A stretch of DNA of 26,472 bases from Hypsibius dujardini (Eukaryota; Tardigrada; Eutardigrada; Parachela; Hypsibiidae). A program made the translations under genes and the position numbers. This document shows, in pieces, positions 1 through 9,926 of this stretch. Each line of letters opens with the position of its first letter. Within the stretch, counting starts at the first letter, position 1. The notes below the pieces were generated by a model. That model was not told the origin of the DNA and made no database searches. It worked only from the letters and a program-made list of their open reading frames with translations. Location of the stretch: assembly GCA_001579985.1 (NCBI GenBank), contig LRSR01003345.1:1-26472 (forward strand), written 5' to 3'.

Positions 1-262
1 TTAAAAAGTTCAAACACACATACGGCTCACAAACAGAAAAGTCATTAATCTTCATGTAATTTGTCGGTTTTTTAAAATGCACAAAACACACGTTCGCGCA
101 TATGCATATTTTAAAAACACATTTGCAGACAAGGTATTTTAGCATACTGTAGGAGGTAAAAAGACGGTGGGCACACTATAATACGAGCACTCTTTCCGGT
201 TGACTGACTTTTGGTTGGCGTCTGAGGTGTGGGCTGTTTGGCGTCTGTGTGTACGTTCCCGG
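1..262. other. 3' flank of the PDPR-like gene
   Basis: This stretch lies downstream of the minus-strand stop codon. It is AT-rich at its far end. I see no coding exon in it, and no clear AATAAA polyadenylation signal on the minus strand. Confidence 0.5.
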
Positions 263-555
263 TTAGATTTCCATGGCCATTTTCTTGACGAACTTCTTCA
301 CTCCGGTCTCGTCGTCCTGCGTGGTGACGTACTTGACCACTTCGGGATGCTCGAAGGCCACCACGGCCGGGAGGCGCGGCGATCGGACATTTACTTTAGC
401 GGGGAATCGGCGACCGGCCACTTCTACTTCAAATTTTGAGTTTTGAATCCAGTCGGAGGTCAAGGGCAGAATTGTCTTGGTTGCCTGAAAGAGACAGACA
501 CTAGTGTTCATTTTCTGTCTGTCTGTCTATCCGCCTGACTGTCTGACTGTCTGAC

Positions 556-588
<33 letters not shown>

Positions 589-3500
589 GCCTGTCTGCCT
601 GCCTGTCTTTCTGTCTATCCGCCTGACTGTCTGTTTGTCTGTCTGCCTGTCAGTCTGTCTGCCTGTCTGTCTGTTTGTCTGTCCGTCGGTTGTCTGCACC
701 GCGTACCGGATCGATATTCTTGACGAAGCCCAGGCAGACCTGCTGGCCCAGCGTGTAGCCGTAGCCAGTGGTCGTCGTCCTGCCGGCAAAGTTTCCGTTA
801 CAGAAGATGGGTTCACCGCCCCACGGCCAGGGGTCCGTGTCCATGTCGTGGTCCTCCAGTAGGAGTTGGACGTAGGAACGAGTCACACCGGCGGTCTGCT
901 GTTTCAGCAAGGCATCCCTTCCGATAAAATTTCCCTTCTGCAAATTAAAAAATAACAAATAACAATTTCCAAAAAATGCTCCAAAACATGATGTTATTAT
1001 TCCCAACAAATTGTCCTTTCTTTATATGAACTTCACAATTACCAACGGTAATTATTAAAATTATTATTCCTGTTGAGAAAAAATAATTTAAAAAAACATT
1101 ATCATAATTATATAAACCCAATATGATTGTTAATATTTAAAAAACAACATTATTCTCATTAAAACTAAACAAAAGTTATCTAAATCATTTAAAATTATTA
1201 ATACTAAATAAATTAACAAAATTGCCAAATCGCCCGACAAAGTAATTTCATCGAATGAGAAAAAAGAACCTCCCTCACACCTCAAATTTGACTCGAAAAG
1301 CTCGACCGCATTCAAAGGGAGTGGTGGTGGAGTCGATGTCCTGCCCCCAGAAAGCGTAGAATCGTTCGATCCGGAGAGTGCGCATGGCAAAATGACCGGC
1401 CAAGGTAAGACTGTAGTCCTTTCCGGCTTTGGTCAGGCATTCGTAGACGTAGAGAGCGTACTCATTAGGGATGTAGAGTGCCCATCCGGTCTCACCGGTG
1501 TGGGTAATGTTCATGGCCAAGATGTTGCTGGCGTATCCGATGTTTATCGTCTGAAAGAAAACAAACATAAAGACTGAACAACAACAAAGCAGACAAGCAC
1601 CAACAAAGTCAGAGAACGAAACAGACGCATAATAAACCGACATATTTATGGATAGTCAGTCAGTCACACAGACAGACAAACAAGCACAGACAGACAGACA
1701 GGCAGACAGACAGATAGACAAATAAATGGATAGACAGACAAACAAACAGATAGATAGATAGACAGATGGATAGACAGACAGACAGATAGACTGACAGGCA
1801 GACAGATCGATGGATGGACGGAAAGGCGGAGATGTACCTGGCAGGTGAAGAAGGGAAAGGCAGCTTGCGACATGTCGCCGAAGTTATTCATCAAATCTCG
1901 AGCCAGTGGGCCGATGATGTTGATGACTGTATAGGAACTGGTCACGTCGGCGATCCCGATTCCGCCTTCCTTCGGTAAATGCCGATTCAGCCATTTCCTG
2001 CATCTAGTCTGCTGAGTCGTCGGCGCCACCACAAGAAACCTGTGGAACAAACCGAAAATCAACTATCAGACCGGTTATGAGCCTTTCCAGGCAATTAACG
2101 GAACGCACAGATTCTCCTGTAGACGGGCCACGGTGCAATCATTCTCATAGCCGCCTCTCTCATTGTGCATGCCGGTGTGGACCACCCCGCCGACAGGAAC
2201 ATTCACGTCGTTTGAGCAGAGGTATTGCAGGTATTCGACAGCTTTTTTGCCCTGCAAGCAACACGTCACTCGTGTAATTTCCAGCAGACAATGACGCGGA
2301 ATAGACAGGCAGGCTGAAAGACAAACAGGCCGACAGAAAGGCATACATAGAGATAAATAGACAGACAAACAATCAGACAGAGACAAAAATAAAGGCGGGC
2401 GTAGAGACAAAGAACAGGCAGGCACGCAGACGAACAGACAGACAGACAGAATGATAGAGAGATAGACGGACAAACAGACAGACAAACAGTGAAACAGACA
2501 AACAGTGAAACAAACCGAAAGACAGACAGACGGACGGACGGACAGATATACATACAGACAAACAGTCAGAGAGACCGAAAGACAGACAGACGGACGAACA
2601 GGCAGACAAACCGACAGATAGACAATCAGTCACCAATTGGTGTTGCTGACAGACCTTAATCTCGAATTTGCTGAAGGAGGACAAATCAATCAGGCCAGTT
2701 CCGTGTCGGCAGGCATGGTACTCGGCCTCCACCGCGCTGTGCCAAGCTGGCTTGCCAAAGGTAGCCGGAAAGAAATCCAAGTCCGGTAGGGCATTCATCT
2801 GATCGGTGACGAAAAACAGCGGCCGTTCATACCCCATAAACTGTCCGAAGACGGCGCCTTGTGCCTTGAAGGAGGAATACAGGGGCGATGTGCGGACCTT
2901 CCTAGCGGTCCTAGCGGTGTCCTCGCGGTAAGGGTAGTTGATGGCGAAGACCCAGCCTGCAAAGAAGGAACACATAAAGGATACTGTAGGAACACCGATC
3001 AAGCACGGAGCGACAGAGAACGGACAAGGAAAGAGTGGGTGACCTGTAGTCTTATGACAGCAGTGAATACAAAAGCACCTTTCCTTAGCTCACTTCGTCC
3101 GCCAAAGCTTTTCTCTTCGAAAGAGCTAATTCACTCCACTTTCCCACTTCTGTATCCCTTATACTAGTGAACTTCACAAAGTGCTGTACAGTGTTACTTA
3201 AATTAAACTTTCGAATTTAAAATTGGCAAAATGTGATTTAAAATCAGCATTAAAATCATTGTCTCAAAAATGAATTTGAATAGAATTAAAAATTATTGAT
3301 CACTCAAAAACGGTTTTAAATTAAATTAAAAATTAATTTGATTTAAACTAAAATGCCTGTTTTTAAGTATTTTAAATCATATTTCAAATTAATCTAAACA
3401 ACACTACTGCTGTACATATTACTACTACTCCACATAATCCAGTTCGCGTTGACGTTTTGGGTGTTCATTTCAGCCTGTCTATCTGTCTGTCTGTCTGCCT

Positions 3501-5035
3501 GCCTGTCTATATGTCTGTATGTCTGTCTGTTTGTCTGATTGTCTGTGTGCCTGTCTGCGTGTCTATCAGTCTGTCTGTCTACTTGTTTGTCTGTCTGTTT
3601 GTCTGCCTGTCTGCCTGTATCTGTCTACGTCTCGGTGCTTCTCAGTGCCTGTCTGGCTGCTAAATTGCTGTGACTGACGATTCATTCCCGGCCTTCCTGC
3701 TCTAATCTTTATTTTCTGTTTCCGTAAACCCGGCAACATGCACAAGACAGAACGCGACAACCGTGCGAAACAGTTGAATCCGAACAAGGAGCAGTACCAG
3801 CCGACTCCCGCCAACATTGACAACCGTGCCGTTCAGATGAGCCCCAACAACGCCAAGTACGCCGGAGGACATGGCCCCGTTGCCGAATAAGGGGAAGGAG
3901 CAGCCAGGGATGCTGGCAAAAAGTGATGGACGAACCGGGAGCCAGGCCAGACTGGAAGGCACGCGGCACGAAGATCCCACCGCCGATGTCGCGTCTCTTG
4001 ATTCATATTCACATTTCTTTTCTCTCCTTGATTTGCTCGCGTAAATCGTGTATAGCGGTTCCCTGGCCTGAGCTTTGTTTGTGCCGCGAATGTGTGGGAA
4101 GAAAAATATGGAAGTCAGTACTCACTAGAGGTTTCCTTTATCCGGGCTTTGACGAAGTCGCGGTTGTTGTGCATGTCCAGGAAGCGTCGAGGGTCCAGCT
4201 CCCAGGTCTCGAATTCGGTGGAACCCTTGGTTACCTTATCCGCCAGCAGACGTCCCAGGCCGAGAGCGGCGGCAGTGCCCTTGGCGTTCATACCGGCAGC
4301 GATGTAGTAATTTTTTACCTGGAAAGAATCAAGCATTTAACCAGATTGACAGGAACACAGATCGAGATTAACAGACGAAACAGTTAGCGAGAAATACAGA
4401 TAAAATTCACAGCGAGAAGGACACACAAACAGATAGACGAATCAACAGCAGTATAGATAGATCAAGAGAAAGACAAAACCGGCAGCTCCACGCAGCTCCA
4501 CAGACAGATTGAGTGACAGACAGACATATAAAACTGGAAGACAGTCAAGGGAACAAGCGACCAGAGTGCCCAGTAAAGATATGGATAGGTGACCGGCGGG
4601 GAAGTGCAGACATTCCAATGCGACATCTTCCGAACCATCCAGACCGATAAGGAAAGACAGATCCAATCAGGCAGACAAAGGTGTCGCTGCACAGCAATCA
4701 AACACCAACACTTATATTTCTGCAGTAGGCACCTCGGCAGATTCACCCATGACAGATCGGCCATCGGGCGTAAATGCTTCCGGTCCGTTGACCAACTTCA
4801 GCGGCTCGGCCAGATGTACACTAGGAACGCGTTGGATAAGACGCTCCAAAATTGGCTCTATAAACGCAGTCAATCAATAAAATCAATCGTTCGCAGTTAG
4901 TACAATTTCGTCCATTTGTCTGTCTCTCTGCCTGCCTGCCTGCCTGTCTGTATCTAACCGCCAACATGCCTGTCTGTACGCCTAACCAAATACAAGCCTA
5001 CCTGCCTGTCTATCTGCCTGTCTGTCTGTCTGTCC

Positions 5036-5087
<52 letters not shown>

Positions 5088-8000
5088 AATTAGGCTGTGC
5101 CTGCTCATTTAGCTGTTTGTCTTTCAACTCACGAAACGAATCCCAGTCTTCCGGCAGCATTTTCTTCGAGAAATCCGGTGGTATCCTTCCAGGAAACGCC
5201 ACCTTAGGTGGAACCGCGAAACCTCCGCATAAAATCCCGCGATTATGCGCTCGCATGTACATCCGCTCATCCATATCGAAAATAATCGGGTAATCCTTGT
5301 CCTCGTTGGGGAAAACGGGGTAGGTCACAAGGTATTGGTGCTCGCACGGGTGGACTGGGACGCGGATCTTCCGGAATCCGCTTTTCGCTACGTCTCTGCT
5401 CCACTGCGGGAGAGAAAGGGGAGGATTTCAATTAAGGAACATGAAGTTTGACTGAAAGCGGCTCAAACAAGGGGTGAATGACTAACAAACCAGGCCAGCG
5501 CAGTTGACAAAGTATTCACAGGCGATTGGGCCGAGGTTGGTGTCGACGCTCTTGACGGCGCCCTTCTCAACATTCACGCCGGTGACTAGACAGCCTTGTA
5601 TGAGTTTCGCACCTTCAGAACAAAAACAAAGCCAAAGGATCAGTCAGGCAGGCAGACAGGCAGGTAATCTGAGAGAAAGACAGATATGCTGGCAGAGAGA
5701 CAGGCAAAGAGACCAAGAATCAGACATAAAGACGAGGGGGGAGGCAGATGAGCAACGGGACAGGCAGCCAGCCAGCCGGACAAACATGTAAACAGACAGA
5801 CAAACACACACAGTTAAATATACAGAGAGACAGACAAACAGACAAAAAGACAGACAGGCAGCCAGACAGACAACCAAACAGACAAACAAACAGACAGGCA
5901 GACACACAGGCAGACACACAGACACACAGACAAACACGCAGACATACAAATATACAGACAGATTGACTGACTGATTGGCAGACAGACAGGCAGAAACATA
6001 AGCAGACATGAGTAAAATGATGAAAAATACGCAGCAAGGCTCCTTAATTCAAAGCTAAGACGTACCATTGAGCATTGCTAAGTCCAACACGGCTGCGTAG
6101 GTGAGCTCAGGGTTGATGAAGCCGTCTTTAGCACACCAAAGAGCTCCGTACAAGTCGGCGGTGTGCAAGTAGGGGAATTTTTTGCCCACTTCTTCCGGGG
6201 TCATCATCTCGCTTTCGAATCCAGCCGCTCTAGAAGAAATTATCAATGAAAGACTCGTTTCACCACTCAACAGATCGGTACATAGTTTTATCACACAACT
6301 GCTGAGGCTCACTTTGCGGCAGAATGTTGACGCTGAAGATCGATGAAGCGGTCCGAAACTCTGGCAAGACTCAAAGATCCCGACCGATGCAAACCTGCAC
6401 GGGAACACAATTTCAGGTATTAAAAAGAACACCAAAATGTTTGCCTGTTTTGGTTATCGAAATAAGTGTCGTAAGATTAATATTTTAGTTAAAACATTAA
6501 ACATCAAAATAGGGAAGATGCCTGAGCAAACTAAATGCTTGTTCCTGTTATTTATTATTACATAATATATATTCAAATTAAACCTACACTTCCGTCAACT
6601 TAAACTAGAAAAAAGTATTCCTAAATCGAAATTGCACTTCGATTAACTTCAAAATCACTGAAATAACATAATACAATTTTGAATAAAACACAGAATATTA
6701 CATATAACTGAAGTAACGCAAGTACAATTTTAAATAAAATAAGGTTAAAAATTTAAAAAATGAAAAATATATTAAAATAAAATATTTTTTAGAATATCCA
6801 ATATTGGATAATTTATTTAAAATATAAAAATAATATTAAGAATATAGTAGAATAAAATATTTAATAAATCGTTAATTGCAAGAGGAGTTAAATTCGGATA
6901 TATCTCACCGATATCGTATCCCTTTTTGATAATAGCATCGAATCCCTGATTCGTATACTCCAACACCTGTGTGGCGAGGAAGGACGGTGCTAACCGTCGC
7001 ATTAGGCCAGCTGATAAGACGGTCGATCCTCCAAGAGCTCTGAGGAAAGTAAAACACCGAAAATCATAAATAATTTCCGCTCTTTGCACGATTCCCCGGC
7101 AGAAAAATCCTACATATTCTGCTCCAATATCACAACATCATTCCAGCCGGCTTCGGTCAGCTGATAGGCCACAGAGACCCCCACAGCGCCTGCAAAAACA
7201 CATTATCAGTCAATTTAAACATTTATCAATCAATCAATCAATCAATCAAGTAAGCAAAGGCGAAAAATACGGGCAAGCATAAATGATTATCAATCAATCA
7301 AGCGACCCAAACACGGCATAAACGTCAAGACGTTGAGCACTTCAATACATCAATCAACCATGTTGGGATAGTCATAACACTGCGTCTGCGCGATTCGCAA
7401 TCAACTGAAGTACTAGTACAAAAATAAAATTAAAAACATTTTAAAATGCCAGGATGACGCAGTCTTAAGTCTTGACACAAAAAGATGGATTTCGTTAATC
7501 CAGGAGAAATGGGTAATTATTACTTAATACATAAAAACGAAGGCGGGACATAAAGAATGCTATGTTGTTTGATTGGTTGATTGTTATGTGACTCTTGGCG
7601 AGCAAGAAAAGCCCAGTGGCAATCGATCAATCAAGCGACCGCATTATAAGCAAATTTATTTTACTGAACCAATCCGTTCAGCTTTATAATTAAAGCACCA
7701 TTAACGAGATCCATTAACAATGTGTTTAATTTACCCAATAACGGCAGGATTGTACACGATTTTATTAGTTAAAGAGGCAATAGAAATGAAAATCAGAAGC
7801 ACTTGTAAACCACCGAAATCAATCAATCAAACTAAGAGGATACAGTTGCAGTGAAATCACGAACTCCTGCGTCTAATCAATCAATCAATCAAACTAAGAG
7901 GATACACTTGCAGTGAAATCACGAACTCCTGCGTCTAATCAATCAATCAAGCGACACTGACCTCCCCCACATACAACCACTCGCGCCTGACTGGGCACAC

Positions 8001-8163
8001 CGCTGCTCGAGAGCGTGGACAAGGCGGCATGATGGCAGAATACACTGTCCTGGAGTATCGGCTGCAGCAGGCGCAATTTCGTCACGGGAAAACCGCGATG
8101 CATTTGCGACGACGTCTGCCAAAGGGATCGTTTCACCGTAAAATGTGCTAAAAATGTCAGCAC
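263..8163 (-). CDS. PDPR: Pyruvate dehydrogenase phosphatase regulatory subunit (PDPR) homologue, 15 exons, 911 aa
   Basis: Exons in transcript order: 8163-7962, 7189-7114, 7039-6909, 6394-6313, 6229-6066, 5612-5491, 5403-5133, 4857-4733, 4318-4126, 2956-2655, 2251-2109, 2039-1838, 1550-1281, 937-707, 484-263. All introns are GT-AG and phases agree, totalling 2736 nt. The N-terminus is basic and Ser-rich, as in a mitochondrial presequence. A Rossmann FAD motif GGGAVG follows at residues 66-71, then a DAO-like domain to about residue 430. The rest is a FAO/GCV_T region with VHTGMHNERGGYENDC and FYAFWGQDI, and a GCV_T C-terminal domain with IGRDALLKQ and WPWGGEP. Known PDPR proteins bind the PDP1 catalytic subunit in the mitochondrial matrix and modulate dephosphorylation of pyruvate dehydrogenase. 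Human PDPR is about 880 aa. Dimethylglycine and sarcosine dehydrogenases are relatives, but their FAD-linking histidine is absent here. The start at 8163 is the first Met of the exon. Confidence 0.88.
512..690. repeat. CTGT tetranucleotide array in the last PDPR intron
   Basis: A nearly continuous run of CTGT units with interspersed CTGC and CTGA variants on the plus strand. It fills most of the intron between 485 and 706, so the transcribed strand reads ACAG. Confidence 0.9.
1651..1815. repeat. ACAG/ATAG tetranucleotide array, PDPR intron 12
   Basis: Degenerate ACAG, ATAG and GCAG units fill the intron between exon 12 (1838-2039) and exon 13 (1281-1550). In the gene's sense orientation it reads CTGT. 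Confidence 0.85.
2300..2632. repeat. Degenerate ACAG array, PDPR intron 10
   Basis: About 330 bp of imperfect ACAG-type units lie between exon 10 (2655-2956) and exon 11 (2109-2251). In sense orientation the CTGT run begins almost at the splice donor. Confidence 0.85.
3471..3640. repeat. CTGT array, PDPR intron 9
   Basis: Plus-strand CTGT units with CTGC and CTAT variants. The array lies about 100 bp upstream of the plus-strand small ORF at 3738. Confidence 0.85.
3738..3890 (+). CDS. Small hydrophilic 50-aa protein with two tandem motif copies, nested antisense in PDPR intron 9
   Basis: A complete ATG-to-TAA ORF of 50 codons. The start context (ggcaacATG) has the favoured A at -3. The protein is hydrophilic, with no signal peptide or membrane segment. 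It contains two copies of one motif, DNRAKQLNPNKEQY (residues 7-20) and DNRAVQMSPNNAKY (residues 28-41), with consensus DNRAxQxxPNxxxY. It lies wholly inside intron 9 of the PDPR-like gene on the opposite strand, away from its exons. I have a general memory of small uncharacterised eukaryotic proteins with a similar NRAxQxNPN motif, but cannot name a family or function. The repeated motif argues that this is a real gene and not a chance ORF. An upstream non-coding exon cannot be excluded. Expression is unproven. Confidence 0.6.
   Translation: MHKTERDNRAKQLNPNKEQYQPTPANIDNRAVQMSPNNAKYAGGHGPVAE
4914..5090. repeat. CTGT array, PDPR intron 7
   Basis: Plus-strand CTGT and CTGC units. The last 70 bp, around 5020-5085, is an almost perfect CTGT run. 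It lies between exons 7 and 8 of the PDPR-like gene. Confidence 0.9.
5640..6000. repeat. ACAG array, PDPR intron 5
   Basis: About 360 bp of ACAG, GCAG and ACAC units between exon 5 (6066-6229) and exon 6 (5491-5612). It accounts for several long open but non-coding frames on both strands. Confidence 0.9.
6395..6908. other. AT-rich PDPR intron 3 without other features
   Basis: The intron between exons 3 and 4 of the PDPR-like gene is very AT-rich, with runs of A and T around 6540-6880. I see no gene or mobile element in it. Confidence 0.6.
7220..7250. repeat. ATCA tetranucleotide run, PDPR intron 1
   Basis: A short ATCA array. Similar short ATCA/ATTG runs recur through this 772-nt intron, near 7285, 7345, 7565, 7822, 7880 and 7938. 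Confidence 0.7.
7821..7950. repeat. 62-bp tandem duplication in PDPR intron 1
   Basis: Two head-to-tail copies of a unit containing ACTAAGAGGATAC, at 7831 and 7893, followed in both by GTGAAATCACGAACTCCTGC and an ATCA run. The copies differ by few bases, so the duplication is recent. It ends just before the donor of exon 1. Confidence 0.8.
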
Positions 8164-8569
8164 AAGTGCTAACTCATTTCATTTTCAGTAGTTAAATCCA
8201 TAATTCAACGCTTCATTCGGCATTAAAGTACAAGCTTGAAGCCTTCCTGGTTTTAAAACGCGTGCAGAAAAAAATATGGGTTGAAAGAAAAAGGGGAAAT
8301 TCGGGAGAAAGGGAAGAAGGGTAAATGTCAATGAAATCCGATCCCACTTTCGCAATTCGGTTGATTGATTGGTTGATTAGCTTAGTGATGGTGATTCTAA
8401 GTTGTGCATGTGCAGTGCGCAGTGGGCATTGTACCCTCAAGATAGTGTGCAGTGCGCACTCGCGGCGTCTTGTTTTCTCGCTTATTGGCCCCGCCAGGGA
8501 CTATTTTAAGGGAGAATTAAGGTTTACACAAGCACCCCAGAATCAATAATAATGTTGTAATATACTTTA

Positions 8570-8920
8570 TAGTATGAGGGAAGGGCCCTGGAATGGGCCA
8601 CTTGAATTTCCGTACTTGGAATGGGCCACCGGGCGGCAGGGGGCGCTCTGTCGCAATTTAATGGAAAAGAGATGAGTCACGGCATAGTCAGCGTCCTCTA
8701 TAGTGAGCTTTTTCCGACTATCCAATCATTTCGTTTTTTAACCATGTTCCCACAACTTTTTTTCATATCTAACACGCGTTCGATCGGGTTATCAATTATT
8801 TTCTGTCGTTTAAAATCTTAGTGATAATCAAAACCTGTGTGGAAGTTCTGATTCCAGGGTGGCCCACTCCAGGGTACGGGAAAGTCAAGTGGCCCATTCC
8901 AGTGCCCTTACCTCATACTG
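8570..8920. mobile_element. Short inverted-repeat element (MITE-like) nested inside the hAT-like element
   Basis: The ends are imperfect inverted repeats of about 60 bp. Both contain AGTATGAGG and, further in, CTGGAATGGGCCACTTGA, reading inward. No coding capacity is visible. I could not identify a clean target duplication: TA precedes the left end, but the right end is followed by TT. It lies wholly within 8495-9627, so it probably inserted after that element or belongs to its interior. Confidence 0.65.
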
Positions 8921-9071
8921 TTTTGCTTTCATGAACCGAAATTGTGAATTTCAGACAAAACAATGAACATATTAGTTTAGAACTGAACTTTTACAAAATT
9001 CTCTTCCTCTTGTTTCCGTTCACTGGCCTCATCAAAAACGCCGGTGTACCAAGCACTACTTTCTTGCGGCC

Positions 9072-9119
<48 letters not shown>
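9072..9119. repeat. CTA trinucleotide microsatellite
   Basis: About 16 perfect CTA units, inside the hAT-like element. Confidence 0.9.
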
Positions 9120-9244
9120 GGTAAAAAGTAAGTGAATAAAAATCAGGCCAAATGGAGACTCAAGATATAAAAAAAACGAAGTCCTAATTTAAAGCCGCAA
9201 CAGACATAGACACGCACACGGGAGAGTAAAGTGGATCAACGCGT

Positions 9245-9345
9245 AATACTAATACTAGTACTGTAATAGTAATAGTAATACTAATAACCGTAATAGTAAT
9301 AGTAATAATAATATAGTAATAGTAATGTAATAGTAATACTGGTAA
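9245..9345. repeat. TAATAG-type low-complexity repeat
   Basis: Degenerate TAATAG/TAATAC units over about 100 bp, inside the hAT-like element. They explain the repetitive Ile/Thr and Tyr frames seen there. Confidence 0.75.
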
Positions 9346-9635
9346 CCGTGTGAGACGTAGGACGTGACGTAATACCGCACTGAGCCACTCACCACAGCAA
9401 AGTGAACAAACTGGTGTTCTCGTTTGATTTAAATATTCAGGTATGTACGAGACTACACTGCTTTTAGCCACTGTCCGCGTACTGTGTTAGGGCGCAGATT
9501 GTTTGTGAGCATTTCTGAAATTTTATTTCTACGAATATACAGCCATAAAATGTCAAAAAGTGTGTAAACCTTAAGCCATTTAGGTTTACACACAATGCTT
9601 TAGGTTTACACCCTAAAATAGTCCCTGGGCCCCGC

Positions 9636-9926
9636 CCATCGCTAACCTGGCTATCTGACCGTCTTGAATAGTCTTAGAAATTGTCCATATTTTCGAGAAA
9701 TATTTTAAAAAAATGTTTTCGTCAACGCGGAATATTAATTCAATCAGCTAATGCAACTTGTCTATCTCTGCACAGTATGCTCACGTAACACGCTGTTTCA
9801 TCTTGCCGCCATGCCTGCAGACAACCAGCAAGCTGCAAAGATCCGCCGACAAGAAAGCGATGACTACGCAGCATTCTACCGACAAAAATATTTATTTCCT
9901 AAAGACTCTAAAGCTTGTGGAGTCAA
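9636..9926. other. Upstream region of the SLC35F-like gene
   Basis: This stretch joins the hAT-like element to the first assigned exon. It contains an ATG at 9811 in an excellent initiation context (gccgccATG) whose frame stays open for 50 codons. I could not find a phase-compatible splice from that frame into the transporter frame. It is either an upstream ORF, an alternative first exon or chance. Confidence 0.4.

Larger units (their letters stand above)
8495..9627. mobile_element. Non-autonomous hAT-like DNA transposon with 8-bp target duplication
   Basis: The ends are inverted copies of CAGGGACTATTTTA (8495-8508 and the complement of 9614-9627). They are flanked by perfect 8-bp direct repeats GGCCCCGC at 8487-8494 and 9628-9635. 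An 8-bp duplication with CAGGG-type ends is characteristic of hAT elements. Subterminal GGTTTACAC motifs occur inside both ends, in both orientations on the right, as expected for transposase-binding repeats. No transposase ORF is present, so the 1133-bp element would need enzyme supplied in trans. Its left end lies about 330 bp upstream of the PDPR start codon. Confidence 0.82.

Noticed and set aside
2373-3002. A 209-codon minus-strand open frame running through a PDPR exon into a Cys/Leu/Ser-rich repeat protein
   Set aside because: Only 2655-2956 is exon. The remainder is translated CTGT microsatellite beyond a clear splice donor, which gives a periodic CLSV pattern.
5644-6068. Overlapping cysteine-rich open frames that look like repeat proteins on both strands
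   Set aside because: They are translations of the ACAG/CTGT array; every frame of this tetranucleotide is open and repetitive.
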